Below are positions 45,593 through 54,787 of a stretch of DNA of 64,000 bases, piece by piece. The stretch is from assembly GCF_003591175.1 (NCBI RefSeq), contig NZ_QYYG01000002.1:372001-436000 (forward strand). Reading direction: 5' to 3'. The DNA comes from Serratia inhibens (GTDB lineage Bacteria > Pseudomonadota > Gammaproteobacteria > Enterobacterales > Enterobacteriaceae). A model generated the notes under the pieces. The model was given only the letters and a program-made list of their open reading frames with translations. It had not been told where the DNA came from and ran no database searches. The translations under genes were made by a program, and so were the position numbers. Within the stretch, counting starts at the first letter, position 1. The number at the start of each line of letters is the position of its first letter.

Positions 45593-46573
45593 TTACGCAC
45601 AGAGGCTTTCAGTCTCGGCACTCGGCCCTTCGAGGTATGCCAGCAGGCCAAGCATCAGCACTTCTTCGGGGCTGGCAACAACGGGAGAACGCGGTGCTTT
45701 CCAGAGCTGTTTACTGCCGTTGATACGGATACTCCTCAGGAAACAGTAGGTGGTGAGCACGTAGAACCGGTTCCGCATACTTTCCCCCATCAGCGGCAGC
45801 AGACCTGAAATGCCGCCTAACTCCGGGATCTCGCTGAGAATGTTGCCATAATCCGGCTTCGCCAGCACGAACATCAATGCACCGGCCATGGGGACTATTT
45901 TGACCGCATCCTTCACCTCTGCCGCAAGCTCATGCCAAAACGAGAAGGCAAACCGGGAGAAGCCGAAAAGTGGATCCAGCCCGCGCACCGAAAAATCAGG
46001 GTCGATGAAACGTGTCTGAGCATGCTCCTCGTTATAGAGCACATTGCCGAAGTGAAAATTGAAATGGGCTTTTTCCACCGATCTGAACTCTTCAGTCCGG
46101 GCCAGTTCTGCTGCTCTTTCATAAACTTCCCGGGCGGTGGTACTGAATCGCGCGCCGTTAAGCAAAATAGGTTTATCAAACAGCTCATGTGCGAAGCTCG
46201 TGCCTTCCCACTCTTCCCGTAATCTGGCCGGCATATCGTGGGTCATCGCCGACGAGGTTTCTGATTCCAGGCCGATAGCTTTTTGTACATTTTCCAGGGT
46301 GTTTCTGACGATATTCCTGCGTTCGGCCAGCGATCGTTGGTCGTCAAATACGATTCTGGACAGCGGCAGGGAATCCATCTTCTCGAGAATATAGAATTGT
46401 CGCCCGGCAGCCAGCCCGTCGTGCAGGACCGGCACCATCAGTTCCGGGTAGATATCGTGCAATGCACGGATCTGATCAACTTCGGCTTTCAGTTTGCCGT
46501 TGAACATTTCGGACATGGCCGTTTTCACAACGAAACCTGAACTCAAAAAATCTACGGTATGCGAGCTTGTCAT
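45593..46573 (-). CDS. APH/choline-kinase-fold phosphotransferase-like protein
   Basis: Protein of 326 aa with an aminoglycoside-phosphotransferase-like fold: N-lobe with VVKTAM and a conserved Glu, hinge FYILEKMDSLPL, catalytic loop HFNFHFGNVL and metal motif FIDPDF. In active APH-type kinases the loop reads HxDxxxxN; here the Asp is Asn, so catalysis may be altered or lost. Its ATG overlaps the stop of the GAPDH-like gene by four bases (ATGA), so the pair is co-translated. It may phosphorylate a metabolite for the GAPDH-like step (inference). Confidence 0.72.
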   Translation of the reverse strand: MTSSHTVDFLSSGFVVKTAMSEMFNGKLKAEVDQIRALHDIYPELMVPVLHDGLAAGRQFYILEKMDSLPLSRIVFDDQRSLAERRNIVRNTLENVQKAIGLESETSSAMTHDMPARLREEWEGTSFAHELFDKPILLNGARFSTTAREVYERAAELARTEEFRSVEKAHFNFHFGNVLYNEEHAQTRFIDPDFSVRGLDPLFGFSRFAFSFWHELAAEVKDAVKIVPMAGALMFVLAKPDYGNILSEIPELGGISGLLPLMGESMRNRFYVLTTYCFLRSIRINGSKQLWKAPRSPVVASPEEVLMLGLLAYLEGPSAETESLCA

Positions 46574-47712
46574 TTTTCAATCCCCTGGAAAGTGGCAACG
46601 GGCAGGCCAAATGCGATGCTGCGCGCTACGGCACGGACAACAGCGCTATAGCCGACGGTGTTGTTAACAAACGACTGGATGATGATTTCACTCAAATTCT
46701 GGCTTGCCAGATAGGCAGGCCGGAGAATGAGCAAATGGTTCTGGTCAGAAAGAATCGTTGAGCACCGGCGCTCGAAAGCATATGCACGGCTTCCCAAAGG
46801 CGTCCGGGATGCTTTAACAACATGAGGATGTGTCTCGCTCACCCGCTCAATCGCCGCCTCGATGAGACCGGTATTTAGCGCCCCACCATCCTTTACGATA
46901 AAACGGTTGATCTGATATCCGGGTGCATGCACAGGCGCACGTAATGAAACGGTATTCACTAACGGTGCCCAGGGCATCACCTTGTCCTGACTCATGGCGA
47001 TTTGCGAGAAGCTCGGGCGGAGATTGTCGCGCGCATCCTGCAGGCGTCCCTCGAACGATCGGGTGCCGAGTACGCCGTTAGGCGTGTCCGGATGCACAAT
47101 ATCGGTTTCGACCGACACAATATGCGAGGCGTTGCATTGGATAGCTCTGAGCGCATCGGTGAGAACGCGCAGTGAGGCATGCATCCCATTCGTCTGACAG
47201 GAGCCGAGGCAATACATACCAGAATCGACTACCTGACGTTGTATCGTGCCAATATCATCACGGGTCAGATCTTCCAGGCAGCCATAAATACTCGGCAGCT
47301 CATTTGCCTCCGCAACGCCCAGCACCACGTCCGCGAGTTCTTGCATGTTGCGGGCGACAGGGCTGTTCTTGTCCATATCCAGCTTGCTGGTCGCGATAAA
47401 GCCAATGTCAAAGCGGCCGGTCTGCGGGGGAAGCTCTTTGGCAAGATCACCAAAGAAAAAGTGAACCTCGCGGCCGTCGATCCTGAGGGTCTCGCCATTG
47501 ATAATGTCGATGTGGGACTGTATGCCGGGATGCGCCATCGCCAGACGAGCCACGATGCCATCGATCGGACGCAGTTCAGGGTAATGTTTATCTAAAGAAG
47601 GCGGATTCGTGACGACGGTGTGGATGGCAAAACCATCCTTCGCCGGATCATTCTGAATCAGCAGGTTCGCGCCGATCTCCGCTCCACAACCCACCAGTAT
47701 TGCTTTTTTCAT
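46570..47712 (-). CDS. GAPDH-like oxidoreductase of unknown substrate
   Basis: Protein of 380 aa with a divergent glyceraldehyde-3-phosphate-dehydrogenase fold. The N-terminal Rossmann motif is AILVGCGAEIGANLL; the catalytic Cys segment is LGSCQTNGMHASLRVL (SCxTN, as in GAPDH), and the following part HPDTPNG...QDARDNLRPSFSQIA mirrors the His and RAA..NIIPSS segments of GAPDH. It is not a housekeeping GAPDH: sequence identity is low and the gene is grouped with PrpD-like, kinase-like and exporter genes. It probably reduces an acyl phosphate or oxidises an aldehyde (inference). Confidence 0.72.
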   Translation of the reverse strand: MKKAILVGCGAEIGANLLIQNDPAKDGFAIHTVVTNPPSLDKHYPELRPIDGIVARLAMAHPGIQSHIDIINGETLRIDGREVHFFFGDLAKELPPQTGRFDIGFIATSKLDMDKNSPVARNMQELADVVLGVAEANELPSIYGCLEDLTRDDIGTIQRQVVDSGMYCLGSCQTNGMHASLRVLTDALRAIQCNASHIVSVETDIVHPDTPNGVLGTRSFEGRLQDARDNLRPSFSQIAMSQDKVMPWAPLVNTVSLRAPVHAPGYQINRFIVKDGGALNTGLIEAAIERVSETHPHVVKASRTPLGSRAYAFERRCSTILSDQNHLLILRPAYLASQNLSEIIIQSFVNNTVGYSAVVRAVARSIAFGLPVATFQGIEK

Positions 47713-47760
47713 TTCATTCCCTCGCGCTAAATAAATAACTGTAAGTGTTTAAGATAAGGC

Positions 47761-49188
47761 CTAGTCCCAGGAGAACATTTTCAGGAGGTCGGTGACGGAC
47801 ATGGCATCCAGCTTCGATTCAGAAATCAGGGTTTCGGCCAGAATATGGGATCGGTCACGCAGCGGGCTGTCCGAAAGATTCAGATGGAATTTCGTCAGCA
47901 GCGCGTCAAAACACTCTTCACGACGGCGAACATGACCGAGCGGGTATTCAATGGTTTCCGAGATCTCTTCGGCCATGCCATGACATTTCAGATGGAGCGT
48001 ATTGGGAATGGCGCGCTTCTCAGGGTCGTAATAGCTCTCGGTAAAGGAAGGGCGTTCAGTACAGGTAATTTTCAACCGCAGTGCATCCAACTGAGGATCC
48101 GAGGCGAGCGGTTCGTGGAAATCCTTAATCGTCAGGTTGCCGGTTTGAAGCCCCACGGCAACCATGTACTGGAGACAGTGATCGCGGTCTGCGGAGTTTC
48201 TCAGTGGCCCTGATTTATCGATAATCTGAATCGCCGGGCGCGTCGTTTCTACCCGCACATACTCAATGCTCTCAGGAGAGAAACCGGCTGCAAGTATCCG
48301 TTCCCGCAGATTGATGGCCGCTTCTACCGCCGTCTGGGCATGGTACTCAGCAGGATTGGGGACTTTGAACAAGATATTCTTAATGACAAAATCCGACAGG
48401 TTGCGCGACAAATTGAATGGCTTGCCTTGCAAAACGGCATCATCGAATCCCCACCGGCTGACCGTCAGCGCAGTGGGATAACCCATTTCGCCGGTTTGCG
48501 CGAATAGCGCCAGTTGCAGGCCACGCGCCGTCGCGTCACCCGCAGCCCATGACTTGCGCGTTCCCGCATTGGGCGCATGGCGGTAGGTTCTGAGAGAATG
48601 GCCGTCGATAATAGCGTTGGACAGCGCACTCAATGCCTGCTCTTTTGACAAGCCGAGGAGCTGAGCTGAGGCGATCGCAGAAGCCACTTTAACCAGCACC
48701 ACGTGGTCAATACCCAGCGCATTGAAGCAGTTCGACAGACACAACACGCCGTGGATCTCGTAGGCACGAATCATCGTATTCAGGACGGCTGTCATATCAA
48801 TTGGCGGCTGATTACCGTCAGCCTGACCCTGCCATACCGCTGCAGCCAGGATTGCCCCCAGATTATCAGACGGATGCCCCCACTCTTGCGCAAGCCAGGT
48901 GTCATTGAACTCCAGCCAGCGGATCATCGAACCGATATGAAAGGCCGCCTCGACAGGTCCCAGTCTTAGCCCGGTACCGGCAACAGGCACACCTTCGCGG
49001 CTCTTGCTGAACTGAGCGCCGGCCATCAGCCGCATACAGTCATGGTCGGTGGATGCGGCAATCGCGCAACCTATCGAATCCAGCAGGCAATAACGCGCCA
49101 GCCGTAAAGTCTCATCATCAAAGGTTGCCTGCTCATAGGCATAGTCAACCAGTTCAACCATTACCTTATCGAACTCTACGTGCGCCAT
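47761..49188 (-). CDS. MmgE/PrpD-family protein
   Basis: Protein of 475 aa of the family that includes 2-methylcitrate dehydratase (PrpD) and cis-aconitate decarboxylase. Hallmarks: ARYCLLDSIGCAIAAS, FHIGSMIRWLEFNDTW, WGHPSDNLGAILAAA, and the RKSWAAGDATARGLQLA segment. The ATG at 49188 fits the family start; the upstream frame adds 30 hydrophobic non-family residues. It leads the GAPDH-like/kinase-like/exporter operon (48-bp gap) and is divergent from a LysR gene. No prpB/C genes are nearby, so it is not part of a propionate pathway. Confidence 0.87.
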   Translation of the reverse strand: MAHVEFDKVMVELVDYAYEQATFDDETLRLARYCLLDSIGCAIAASTDHDCMRLMAGAQFSKSREGVPVAGTGLRLGPVEAAFHIGSMIRWLEFNDTWLAQEWGHPSDNLGAILAAAVWQGQADGNQPPIDMTAVLNTMIRAYEIHGVLCLSNCFNALGIDHVVLVKVASAIASAQLLGLSKEQALSALSNAIIDGHSLRTYRHAPNAGTRKSWAAGDATARGLQLALFAQTGEMGYPTALTVSRWGFDDAVLQGKPFNLSRNLSDFVIKNILFKVPNPAEYHAQTAVEAAINLRERILAAGFSPESIEYVRVETTRPAIQIIDKSGPLRNSADRDHCLQYMVAVGLQTGNLTIKDFHEPLASDPQLDALRLKITCTERPSFTESYYDPEKRAIPNTLHLKCHGMAEEISETIEYPLGHVRRREECFDALLTKFHLNLSDSPLRDRSHILAETLISESKLDAMSVTDLLKMFSWD

Positions 49189-49655
49189 ATTTAACCCCAT
49201 AAACGAAAATGAATTATTCAAATTACAATTAATGGAAACAGTGATAGTTATATGCAGAAAGAAAATATAAATAGCCAATTAATTGATTTATATGCAATTA
49301 CCTCTTCCTGCTCATAAAATCGTAATTGTCATGGCAATAAAAGACCAGTGAATAAAATCGAGGCACTCATCGAAAATATTGATGCCCTGACAATATTCCT
49401 ATTGAAAGTGATTGGTAGAACGGAGAAAAACGCATGAGTTGCAGAGACGGAAAACAAGCAGAATCTGTTGTTATAATTGACAATTCAGAATTAACATCTA
49501 CTGAGATGGTAATAATACTGACACCCCCCTGAGATGGTCACAGATTGCTCGCATCTGCCTCTCAGAGAGAGGGGTTAAACATAGTGACAAATTTAATAAT
49601 ACAGAATATAAATAATTGTTGTGACGGTGAACTAATTTTAAGCATGAGGTCTCAA
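49189..49655. other. PrpD-LysR divergent intergenic region
   Basis: 467 bp, AT-rich. Two copies of CTGAGATGGT (49501-49510 and 49529-49538) stand 28 bp apart and could be regulator half-sites. No gene recognised. Confidence 0.5.
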
Positions 49656-50543
49656 ATGAAGCTAAGTGAACTTCTTGCGTTCGTGACAGTCGTGGAGACG
49701 GGGAACATAACCCAAGCAGCCGAACGTCTTAATCGAGTGCAATCGAGTATTTCCCACCGAATCAGGAGCCTGGAGGATAACCTGGATGTCACCCTGTTAG
49801 ATCGAAAAACTGACGGGTGCTCACTGACTGCGCAAGGGCAGATACTGTATGACTACGCGCTGAAGATATTAAACCTTGCGGATGATTGTAAAAACAACAT
49901 TTCCCATTCAAAAAATAGCCAAATCAATATACGAATTGGCATAATCGAATGTTTACCCCCCTATATTGTTAACTCACTGATCGACCTGGGTCATGATTTG
50001 GGGTGGAACATAGATATTTCGATTGGAAATACAATGAGTTTGCTCAATGCCTTTGACCAAAACGAGTTTGATGCGGTAATCATCGGGGCGGGGTTTTCAA
50101 ACACGCAACATACACGTTCCATACTGCTCTCCAGCGAACTGGTTATTATTACCGAGAAAAACTACCCGACAATAAAAGATATCTCCAGTCTGGATGGCGA
50201 AGTTTTTTTACTCAGCAGCAAAAAATGTGCTACCACGACCCGCAACTATAATGTTCTCTTTGATGAAGGTCATATCACACCCAAACGACTTGTCGAATGT
50301 GGATCCTATCCCGTGCTGTTCTCCAGCATTGCTGCCGGTAAAGGCGTGTCGTTAGTATTACGTTGTTCGATCAGTAGCGAAGTGCAAAATAAGATAAAAA
50401 TTCATGAGCTCTGTGGCCAGTTTAATGACTTCAAGATAGAACTTGTTTACCGTGCCGATTCACCTTATCTGGATAGCACTAAATTCAGAGGGGTAATGAC
50501 TTCAGTTTTTCAGGATCCCCGACTGCACAATATCGGTTATTAG
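49656..50543 (+). CDS. LysR-family regulator of the PrpD cluster
   Basis: LysR-type regulator of 295 aa: HTH in LLAFVTVVETGNITQAAERL and RVQSSISHRIRSLEDNLDVT. The ATG at 49656 has GAGG six bases upstream and gives the classical MKLSELL start; the open frame extends back to 49545. It is divergent from the MmgE/PrpD operon and most likely regulates it. Confidence 0.9.
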   Translation: MKLSELLAFVTVVETGNITQAAERLNRVQSSISHRIRSLEDNLDVTLLDRKTDGCSLTAQGQILYDYALKILNLADDCKNNISHSKNSQINIRIGIIECLPPYIVNSLIDLGHDLGWNIDISIGNTMSLLNAFDQNEFDAVIIGAGFSNTQHTRSILLSSELVIITEKNYPTIKDISSLDGEVFLLSSKKCATTTRNYNVLFDEGHITPKRLVECGSYPVLFSSIAAGKGVSLVLRCSISSEVQNKIKIHELCGQFNDFKIELVYRADSPYLDSTKFRGVMTSVFQDPRLHNIGY

Positions 50544-50607
50544 ATACTTGTAGCAAACGCCCGTACATTTCCCCTCTTTACTGACAGCCGCCCATCAGAC
50601 AGAAAAC

Positions 50608-50638
50608 GGGAGGGCATACATCTGACGTATGCCCTCCC
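50608..50638 (-). terminator. Terminator after the acyltransferase gene
   Basis: GGGAGGGCATAC and GTATGCCCTCCC form a 12-bp perfect stem. On the minus strand it is followed by GTTTTCTG, so it probably ends the acyltransferase operon; it may also stop the convergent LysR transcript. Confidence 0.75.
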
Positions 50639-50707
50639 CTCTGAACAAGCCAAACTTCAACAGATCACCGTATTTTCACGACAAGATGCTGAATGCTCCG
50701 CTGTATA

Positions 50708-51922
50708 TCATGCAGATTTACGCAGAATGACTAATCCTTTCGTTCTGCACTTCTCTAAAATTAATTTCATCATGGGTACTTCAAAGTAACTATATAAAAA
50801 AGACGCGCATGAAACGGACAGGACTAACGCAACGGCGATAAGCGCAATCCCCTCTGGCAAGTTAAATTTTCTTCCCGCCGTGAGGTTCAAAAAGTAGAAG
50901 AGTACCAAGAAATGAACCATATAGAAGGAATAGGATATCTCTCCTAACCACACGGACGTTTTAGTGTTTAACAGTGTATTTCGATTTTTTAAATCATCAC
51001 CCGCCATCGAGATGATTAATAAACAAACGGGAATGATGAAAACCACACTCATGCTGAACTGGTATGGGAGATACATGGCACCGATGTACGCGACTGCAAG
51101 CAAGGCAAATGAAGCTGTTTTCGTGAGCACAAGTGCCCGCCCATTCATCAGCAACCGGGCTGCAAACATACCGGCAAGAAACTCAAATATGCGTGATGGC
51201 GGAAAAATATATGAAACCCAAAAGTGTTGCTGTGAAATCGGAAACGCCTTCATCATCTGATTCGGCTCAACCCAAAGGTAAATGTAGGTTTGAACCAGCA
51301 AGGACGCCGCGGTGACGACGGTTAATCCGAGTAAATCGAATTTTTCAGGTATTGCCTTCATGATTCTGAAAAGAAACGGGAATGAGAGATAAAACATGGC
51401 TTCTATGCAAAGTGACCAGCTGGGTCTGTTACCCACAAAAAAATAACGAACATCATCAACCCAGGTATTCAATAAAAACAGATTCGATGCCCATAGTTTA
51501 TACTGATATATACTCATGGCACCAATAACAAAGGCTATAGCCCAGGTCAGACAATGCATGGGATAAATCTTTGCAAAACGTCGCAGATAAAAATCACCCA
51601 CGGTGTCGTTATCTCTCGCGGACCATACCATAATGAATCCACTGAGTATAAAGAAATAGGAAACGCCGAGCCATCCCGCTTTACCCACGATAACAGTGAA
51701 AATATGTTGAATAGTCGGATCTGAAAATGGTGCCAGATCGCTGGGAAGCGATGAATGGAATAAAAACACCAATAATGCGGCCCAGAATCTGCTTCCGGTA
51801 AGTGATGGAAGCTTGGGTGGCGAGGGTAATTTCCCCGTCGTCACTGACTGACTCCCCTCTGATTCATTTACGTCAACGTGAATAGCATCAATACTTATTT
51901 CTCTGTTTATTGCAGTATTCAT
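50708..51922 (-). CDS. Acyltransferase 3 (OafA/YrhL) family membrane protein
   Basis: Integral membrane acyltransferase of 404 aa with about ten helices. The N-terminal motif LTGSRFWAALLVFLFHS contains the Arg and His of the family, followed by GVSYFFILSGFIMVW and RRFAKIYPMH. Such enzymes acetylate or acylate sugars, lipids or small molecules at the inner membrane. It is the last gene of a five-gene minus-strand row (hydrolase, cyclophilin, tautomerase, metallo-hydrolase, acyltransferase), 194 bp after the metallo-hydrolase gene. Confidence 0.88.
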   Translation of the reverse strand: MNTAINREISIDAIHVDVNESEGSQSVTTGKLPSPPKLPSLTGSRFWAALLVFLFHSSLPSDLAPFSDPTIQHIFTVIVGKAGWLGVSYFFILSGFIMVWSARDNDTVGDFYLRRFAKIYPMHCLTWAIAFVIGAMSIYQYKLWASNLFLLNTWVDDVRYFFVGNRPSWSLCIEAMFYLSFPFLFRIMKAIPEKFDLLGLTVVTAASLLVQTYIYLWVEPNQMMKAFPISQQHFWVSYIFPPSRIFEFLAGMFAARLLMNGRALVLTKTASFALLAVAYIGAMYLPYQFSMSVVFIIPVCLLIISMAGDDLKNRNTLLNTKTSVWLGEISYSFYMVHFLVLFYFLNLTAGRKFNLPEGIALIAVALVLSVSCASFLYSYFEVPMMKLILEKCRTKGLVILRKSA

Positions 51923-52116
51923 GGTGTTTCCCCTGAGGATAGTATTTTATATTGAAAATTTTATTCGGTAGCATAGCGACCATGTTGCACAGGAAAAATT
52001 AATAACGGCAAAGCAATGTAGCAGGGCCTGACAGGTTGCCAGTAATTCACCATTGCGATGCCGTTAAGTAAATACATTATTTTTAGATCAGAACGTTCTA
52101 TCTATACTTTTCACTC

Positions 52117-52950
52117 TTAGATCTTGACGATCCCATATCCAGATTGAAGCTTTTCAATATAACCAAATCCTTGTTCACCAAAATGCATACCGCCGACAAG
52201 GATCCTGTCCGAACTAACCATATCAAGTACACGGGAACGTGTCTCTGCCGCCATTTGAGGATCATAGTCAAAGGCGATGGCAACCTCCGGTTTTAGCAAT
52301 TGAATATGCGGGAAATGAACAATATCTCCCCAAATCAACAGACTATCTCTGCTTCCCTCAATCCGGTAACCCGTATGACCCGGCGTGTGGCCCTTCAGCG
52401 GGATGGCAAAAATACCAGGAAATACCTCGCCTTTGTCGATCAGACGAAGACTTTTCTGATACTTTTTAAATATACTCCGCGCTAACAGGAAATTACCCTT
52501 TACCCGATCACTCACTGCGGCGAAGTTTTCATCGTCTTCCAGATAATTAAATTCTTCGCTATTTATGATCAATTCGGCATTGGCAAATACGGCCTCACCC
52601 TCTGCGCTTAATAATCCACCGATATGGTCCGGATGGGCGTGTGTCAGAAGAACGGCGTCAATATCCTCAGGTTGTATATCCAGCCTGGCGAGATTGGAGA
52701 TCAGCCTGCCACCCCAGCCCTTAACGCCTCCGGCCCCGCTATCAATAAGAATATTTTTCCCCTTCCGGCGAACCAGGAAGGTATTAATATGAACCGCATT
52801 GAGCTCATTAACCTGCGCACCGCGTTGAATTTCCTCGCATTCTTCCTCATCAACATTTGAAAGCATTCCGAAGTCAACTTGCAAATATCCATCGCTAACC
52901 GCCGTGACCTCGATATCGCCGAGATCTCTTGTTGGAAAATTGGCATTCAT
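52117..52950 (-). CDS. Metallo-beta-lactamase-fold hydrolase
   Basis: MBL-fold hydrolase of 277 aa with LLTHAHPDHIGGL (His104, His106, Asp108, His109), PLKGHTPGHTGY (third His), and LLIWGDIVHFP (bridging Asp). AAGGAAC five bases before the ATG at 52950 sets the start. It follows the tautomerase gene by 10 bp. It is not closely similar to the island's other MBL protein. Lactonase or thioesterase activity is possible; no signal peptide is seen. Confidence 0.85.
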   Translation of the reverse strand: MNANFPTRDLGDIEVTAVSDGYLQVDFGMLSNVDEEECEEIQRGAQVNELNAVHINTFLVRRKGKNILIDSGAGGVKGWGGRLISNLARLDIQPEDIDAVLLTHAHPDHIGGLLSAEGEAVFANAELIINSEEFNYLEDDENFAAVSDRVKGNFLLARSIFKKYQKSLRLIDKGEVFPGIFAIPLKGHTPGHTGYRIEGSRDSLLIWGDIVHFPHIQLLKPEVAIAFDYDPQMAAETRSRVLDMVSSDRILVGGMHFGEQGFGYIEKLQSGYGIVKI

Positions 52951-52960
52951 AATCTGTTCC

Positions 52961-53287
52961 TTAGTTCTTTGCATAAATATGACTCGCTTCAAAAGAGAAA
53001 CAGCGAATTCGCGCTGTGACTCCTGTTTTCTCCTTAATTAACAAATCAACCTGATGCATAAATTCATTCAACACGGACGCCGTGCGGAAAACTTCCTGCC
53101 TGAGCTTGGCTTCGAAGTAGACCGGCGTGCCAAAACCTATCTCTGCGGTGAGGTAGCTGATGTGAATATTATTTTCTCCCGCTTTCAGTATCTCTTTGGC
53201 GAGATGGGCTAAAGTAATTGAAAACTCTGCAAAAGAATCTGCATCCAGCCGATGGCTTGCAGACGTATAGAGCGTAATGCTGGGCAT
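52961..53287 (-). CDS. Tautomerase-superfamily protein (CHMI/MIF-like)
   Basis: Small protein of 108 aa beginning MPSITLY, so Pro2 would be the catalytic base after Met removal. Later segments (ARIRCFSFEAS) fit the tautomerase fold, in the 5-carboxymethyl-2-hydroxymuconate isomerase/MIF size class. It would shift keto-enol equilibria of an intermediate. It is placed between the cyclophilin gene (45 bp) and the metallo-hydrolase gene (10 bp). Confidence 0.7.
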   Translation of the reverse strand: MPSITLYTSASHRLDADSFAEFSITLAHLAKEILKAGENNIHISYLTAEIGFGTPVYFEAKLRQEVFRTASVLNEFMHQVDLLIKEKTGVTARIRCFSFEASHIYAKN

Positions 53288-53332
53288 CTTATATCTACTC
53301 CCTCAGATTGATATTTAAGACGTTGGGTTATT

Positions 53333-53896
53333 TTATGCTGCTCTGACAGTGGCTAATCTTATGCTTTTAATGACATCCGGATTAACCACCGAGCCCGTAT
53401 CAGGTGCCCCCTGGCGGAGTTGGTCAATCAACTCGATGCCACGCGTTACTTTCCCAAAAGCCGTATAATTTTGGTCTAAATAGCCTGCTCTGGCGGAGGT
53501 GATGAAAAACTGATGGCTGGCACTGTGTGGATGTCGTGATCGGGCCATGCCGAGGGTACCGCGCTCGAAAGGCAGGCTATTAAATTCTGCGGCCAGCGCC
53601 GGTAATCGCCTGTAATCCAGACGAGTCTCTTTTATCGGATCACCCGTTTGTGCCATAAAACCTTCTATGACCCGGCTAAACGGCATGCCATCGTAAAATT
53701 TGACCTGCACCAGCGATTTTATGCGTTCAACATGTCCTGGTGCCAAATCGGGAAATAAACTGATTGTCACTGTTCCACTCGCCAGTTCCATCTCGAGGAG
53801 ATCACCCTGACTCATTAATCCTTTAAATACGGCAGGAAGCATTGCCGCCCCTGCGCACAGGCCCAGGCTTCCGCCAATAAACAACCGACGATTCAT
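53333..53896 (-). CDS. Exported cyclophilin-type peptidyl-prolyl isomerase
   Basis: Cyclophilin-like protein of 187 aa with an N-terminal NRRLFIGGSLGLCAGAAML segment (Tat-like RR followed by a hydrophobic stretch). The core has VKFYDGMPFSRVIEGFMAQT and SHQFFITSARAGYLDQNYTA, both typical of PPIases; the active-site Arg is in FSRVI. Its presence in a metabolic operon is unusual. It may fold an exported partner or act in the periplasm. Confidence 0.85.
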   Translation of the reverse strand: MNRRLFIGGSLGLCAGAAMLPAVFKGLMSQGDLLEMELASGTVTISLFPDLAPGHVERIKSLVQVKFYDGMPFSRVIEGFMAQTGDPIKETRLDYRRLPALAAEFNSLPFERGTLGMARSRHPHSASHQFFITSARAGYLDQNYTAFGKVTRGIELIDQLRQGAPDTGSVVNPDVIKSIRLATVRAA

Positions 53897-54004
53897 ATGA
53901 TTTACTCCGATCGCGCATCAGACTTTTTATCGTCTGCCATGCCAGATTTGCCCATTAACAGCGCGCATGCACCCCTTTTATCGGCGGCTTTCTGCTGCGG
54001 ATTT

Positions 54005-54787
54005 TTAATGTGTATTCTTTTTCTCAATGAACGAGATGATTTCATCAGTGAGCGCCGCGGGTTGCTCAAAATTCGGTAAATGGGCAGCGCCGGGTAGGGT
54101 ATGCAATTCTGCATTTCGCTTTGTTGCCAGACGTTGCGCGTAGTCCGGGGGCGTAAGTTGATCCTCACTCCCCCTCACGACCACAGCCCTTACCCCCGGA
54201 ATATTCATATCGGTCAGATCGGTATCGGCGATGGCATAAGAGCAACCCGCGAAGGCTTCAACCGTTGTCCGGCGCAGCATTTGCTTCATGCCGTCTGCGT
54301 AGGGTGAGTCGATAAATTTCGGTGTCACCCATTTGCTCAAAATCCCCATCTCGAGATGTTCAATACCGTGGTGGAATACATCTTCAGCCCGGGCGCGCCA
54401 GAGCGACGGCGGAGCGGCATTCACCAGTGCAGTATCAATAATAATCATTCCCTGCACTCGTTTGGGGATCTTGAAGCCAATCCATTGCGCTATTGTTCCG
54501 CCGATTGAAACCCCGGCGACGTAAAACTCGTTGATTTGAAGATGATCCAGCGCTGCCACGACATCATCGGCTAAATCTGACATTGAAAATGGCAGAGCGT
54601 CGACTGCGCTTAATCCATGGCCGCGGATGTCCAGACGAACAACGCGATAACGTTCAGTCAAACGCGGCATTTGTAAATCCCAAAGGTGCAAATCCGTCCC
54701 CAGAGAATGGAGAAGAACCAGAGTAGTCGCATTTTCTGGCCCCTGCACATCGACGTGCTGAGTTAATTTAAGTGGCCGAATAAACAT
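54005..54787 (-). CDS. Alpha/beta hydrolase (PcaD-like)
   Basis: Alpha/beta-hydrolase of 260 aa, similar to 3-oxoadipate enol-lactonases. It has LLHSLGTDLHLWDLQMP (oxyanion region), the nucleophile elbow GVSIGG, a late Asp in VRGSEDQLTPP, and the catalytic His in GAAHLPNFEQP. It is first in the row of five minus-strand genes and might open a lactone or cleave an ester in the same pathway as the tautomerase. No other beta-ketoadipate genes are present, so the substrate is not assumed. Confidence 0.83.
   Translation of the reverse strand: MFIRPLKLTQHVDVQGPENATTLVLLHSLGTDLHLWDLQMPRLTERYRVVRLDIRGHGLSAVDALPFSMSDLADDVVAALDHLQINEFYVAGVSIGGTIAQWIGFKIPKRVQGMIIIDTALVNAAPPSLWRARAEDVFHHGIEHLEMGILSKWVTPKFIDSPYADGMKQMLRRTTVEAFAGCSYAIADTDLTDMNIPGVRAVVVRGSEDQLTPPDYAQRLATKRNAELHTLPGAAHLPNFEQPAALTDEIISFIEKKNTH

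Noticed and set aside
49501..49560. Possible insertion-sequence end (TGACACCCCCCTGAGATGG)
   Set aside because: It recalls IS ends, but no matching inverted end, target duplication or transposase fragment was found nearby.
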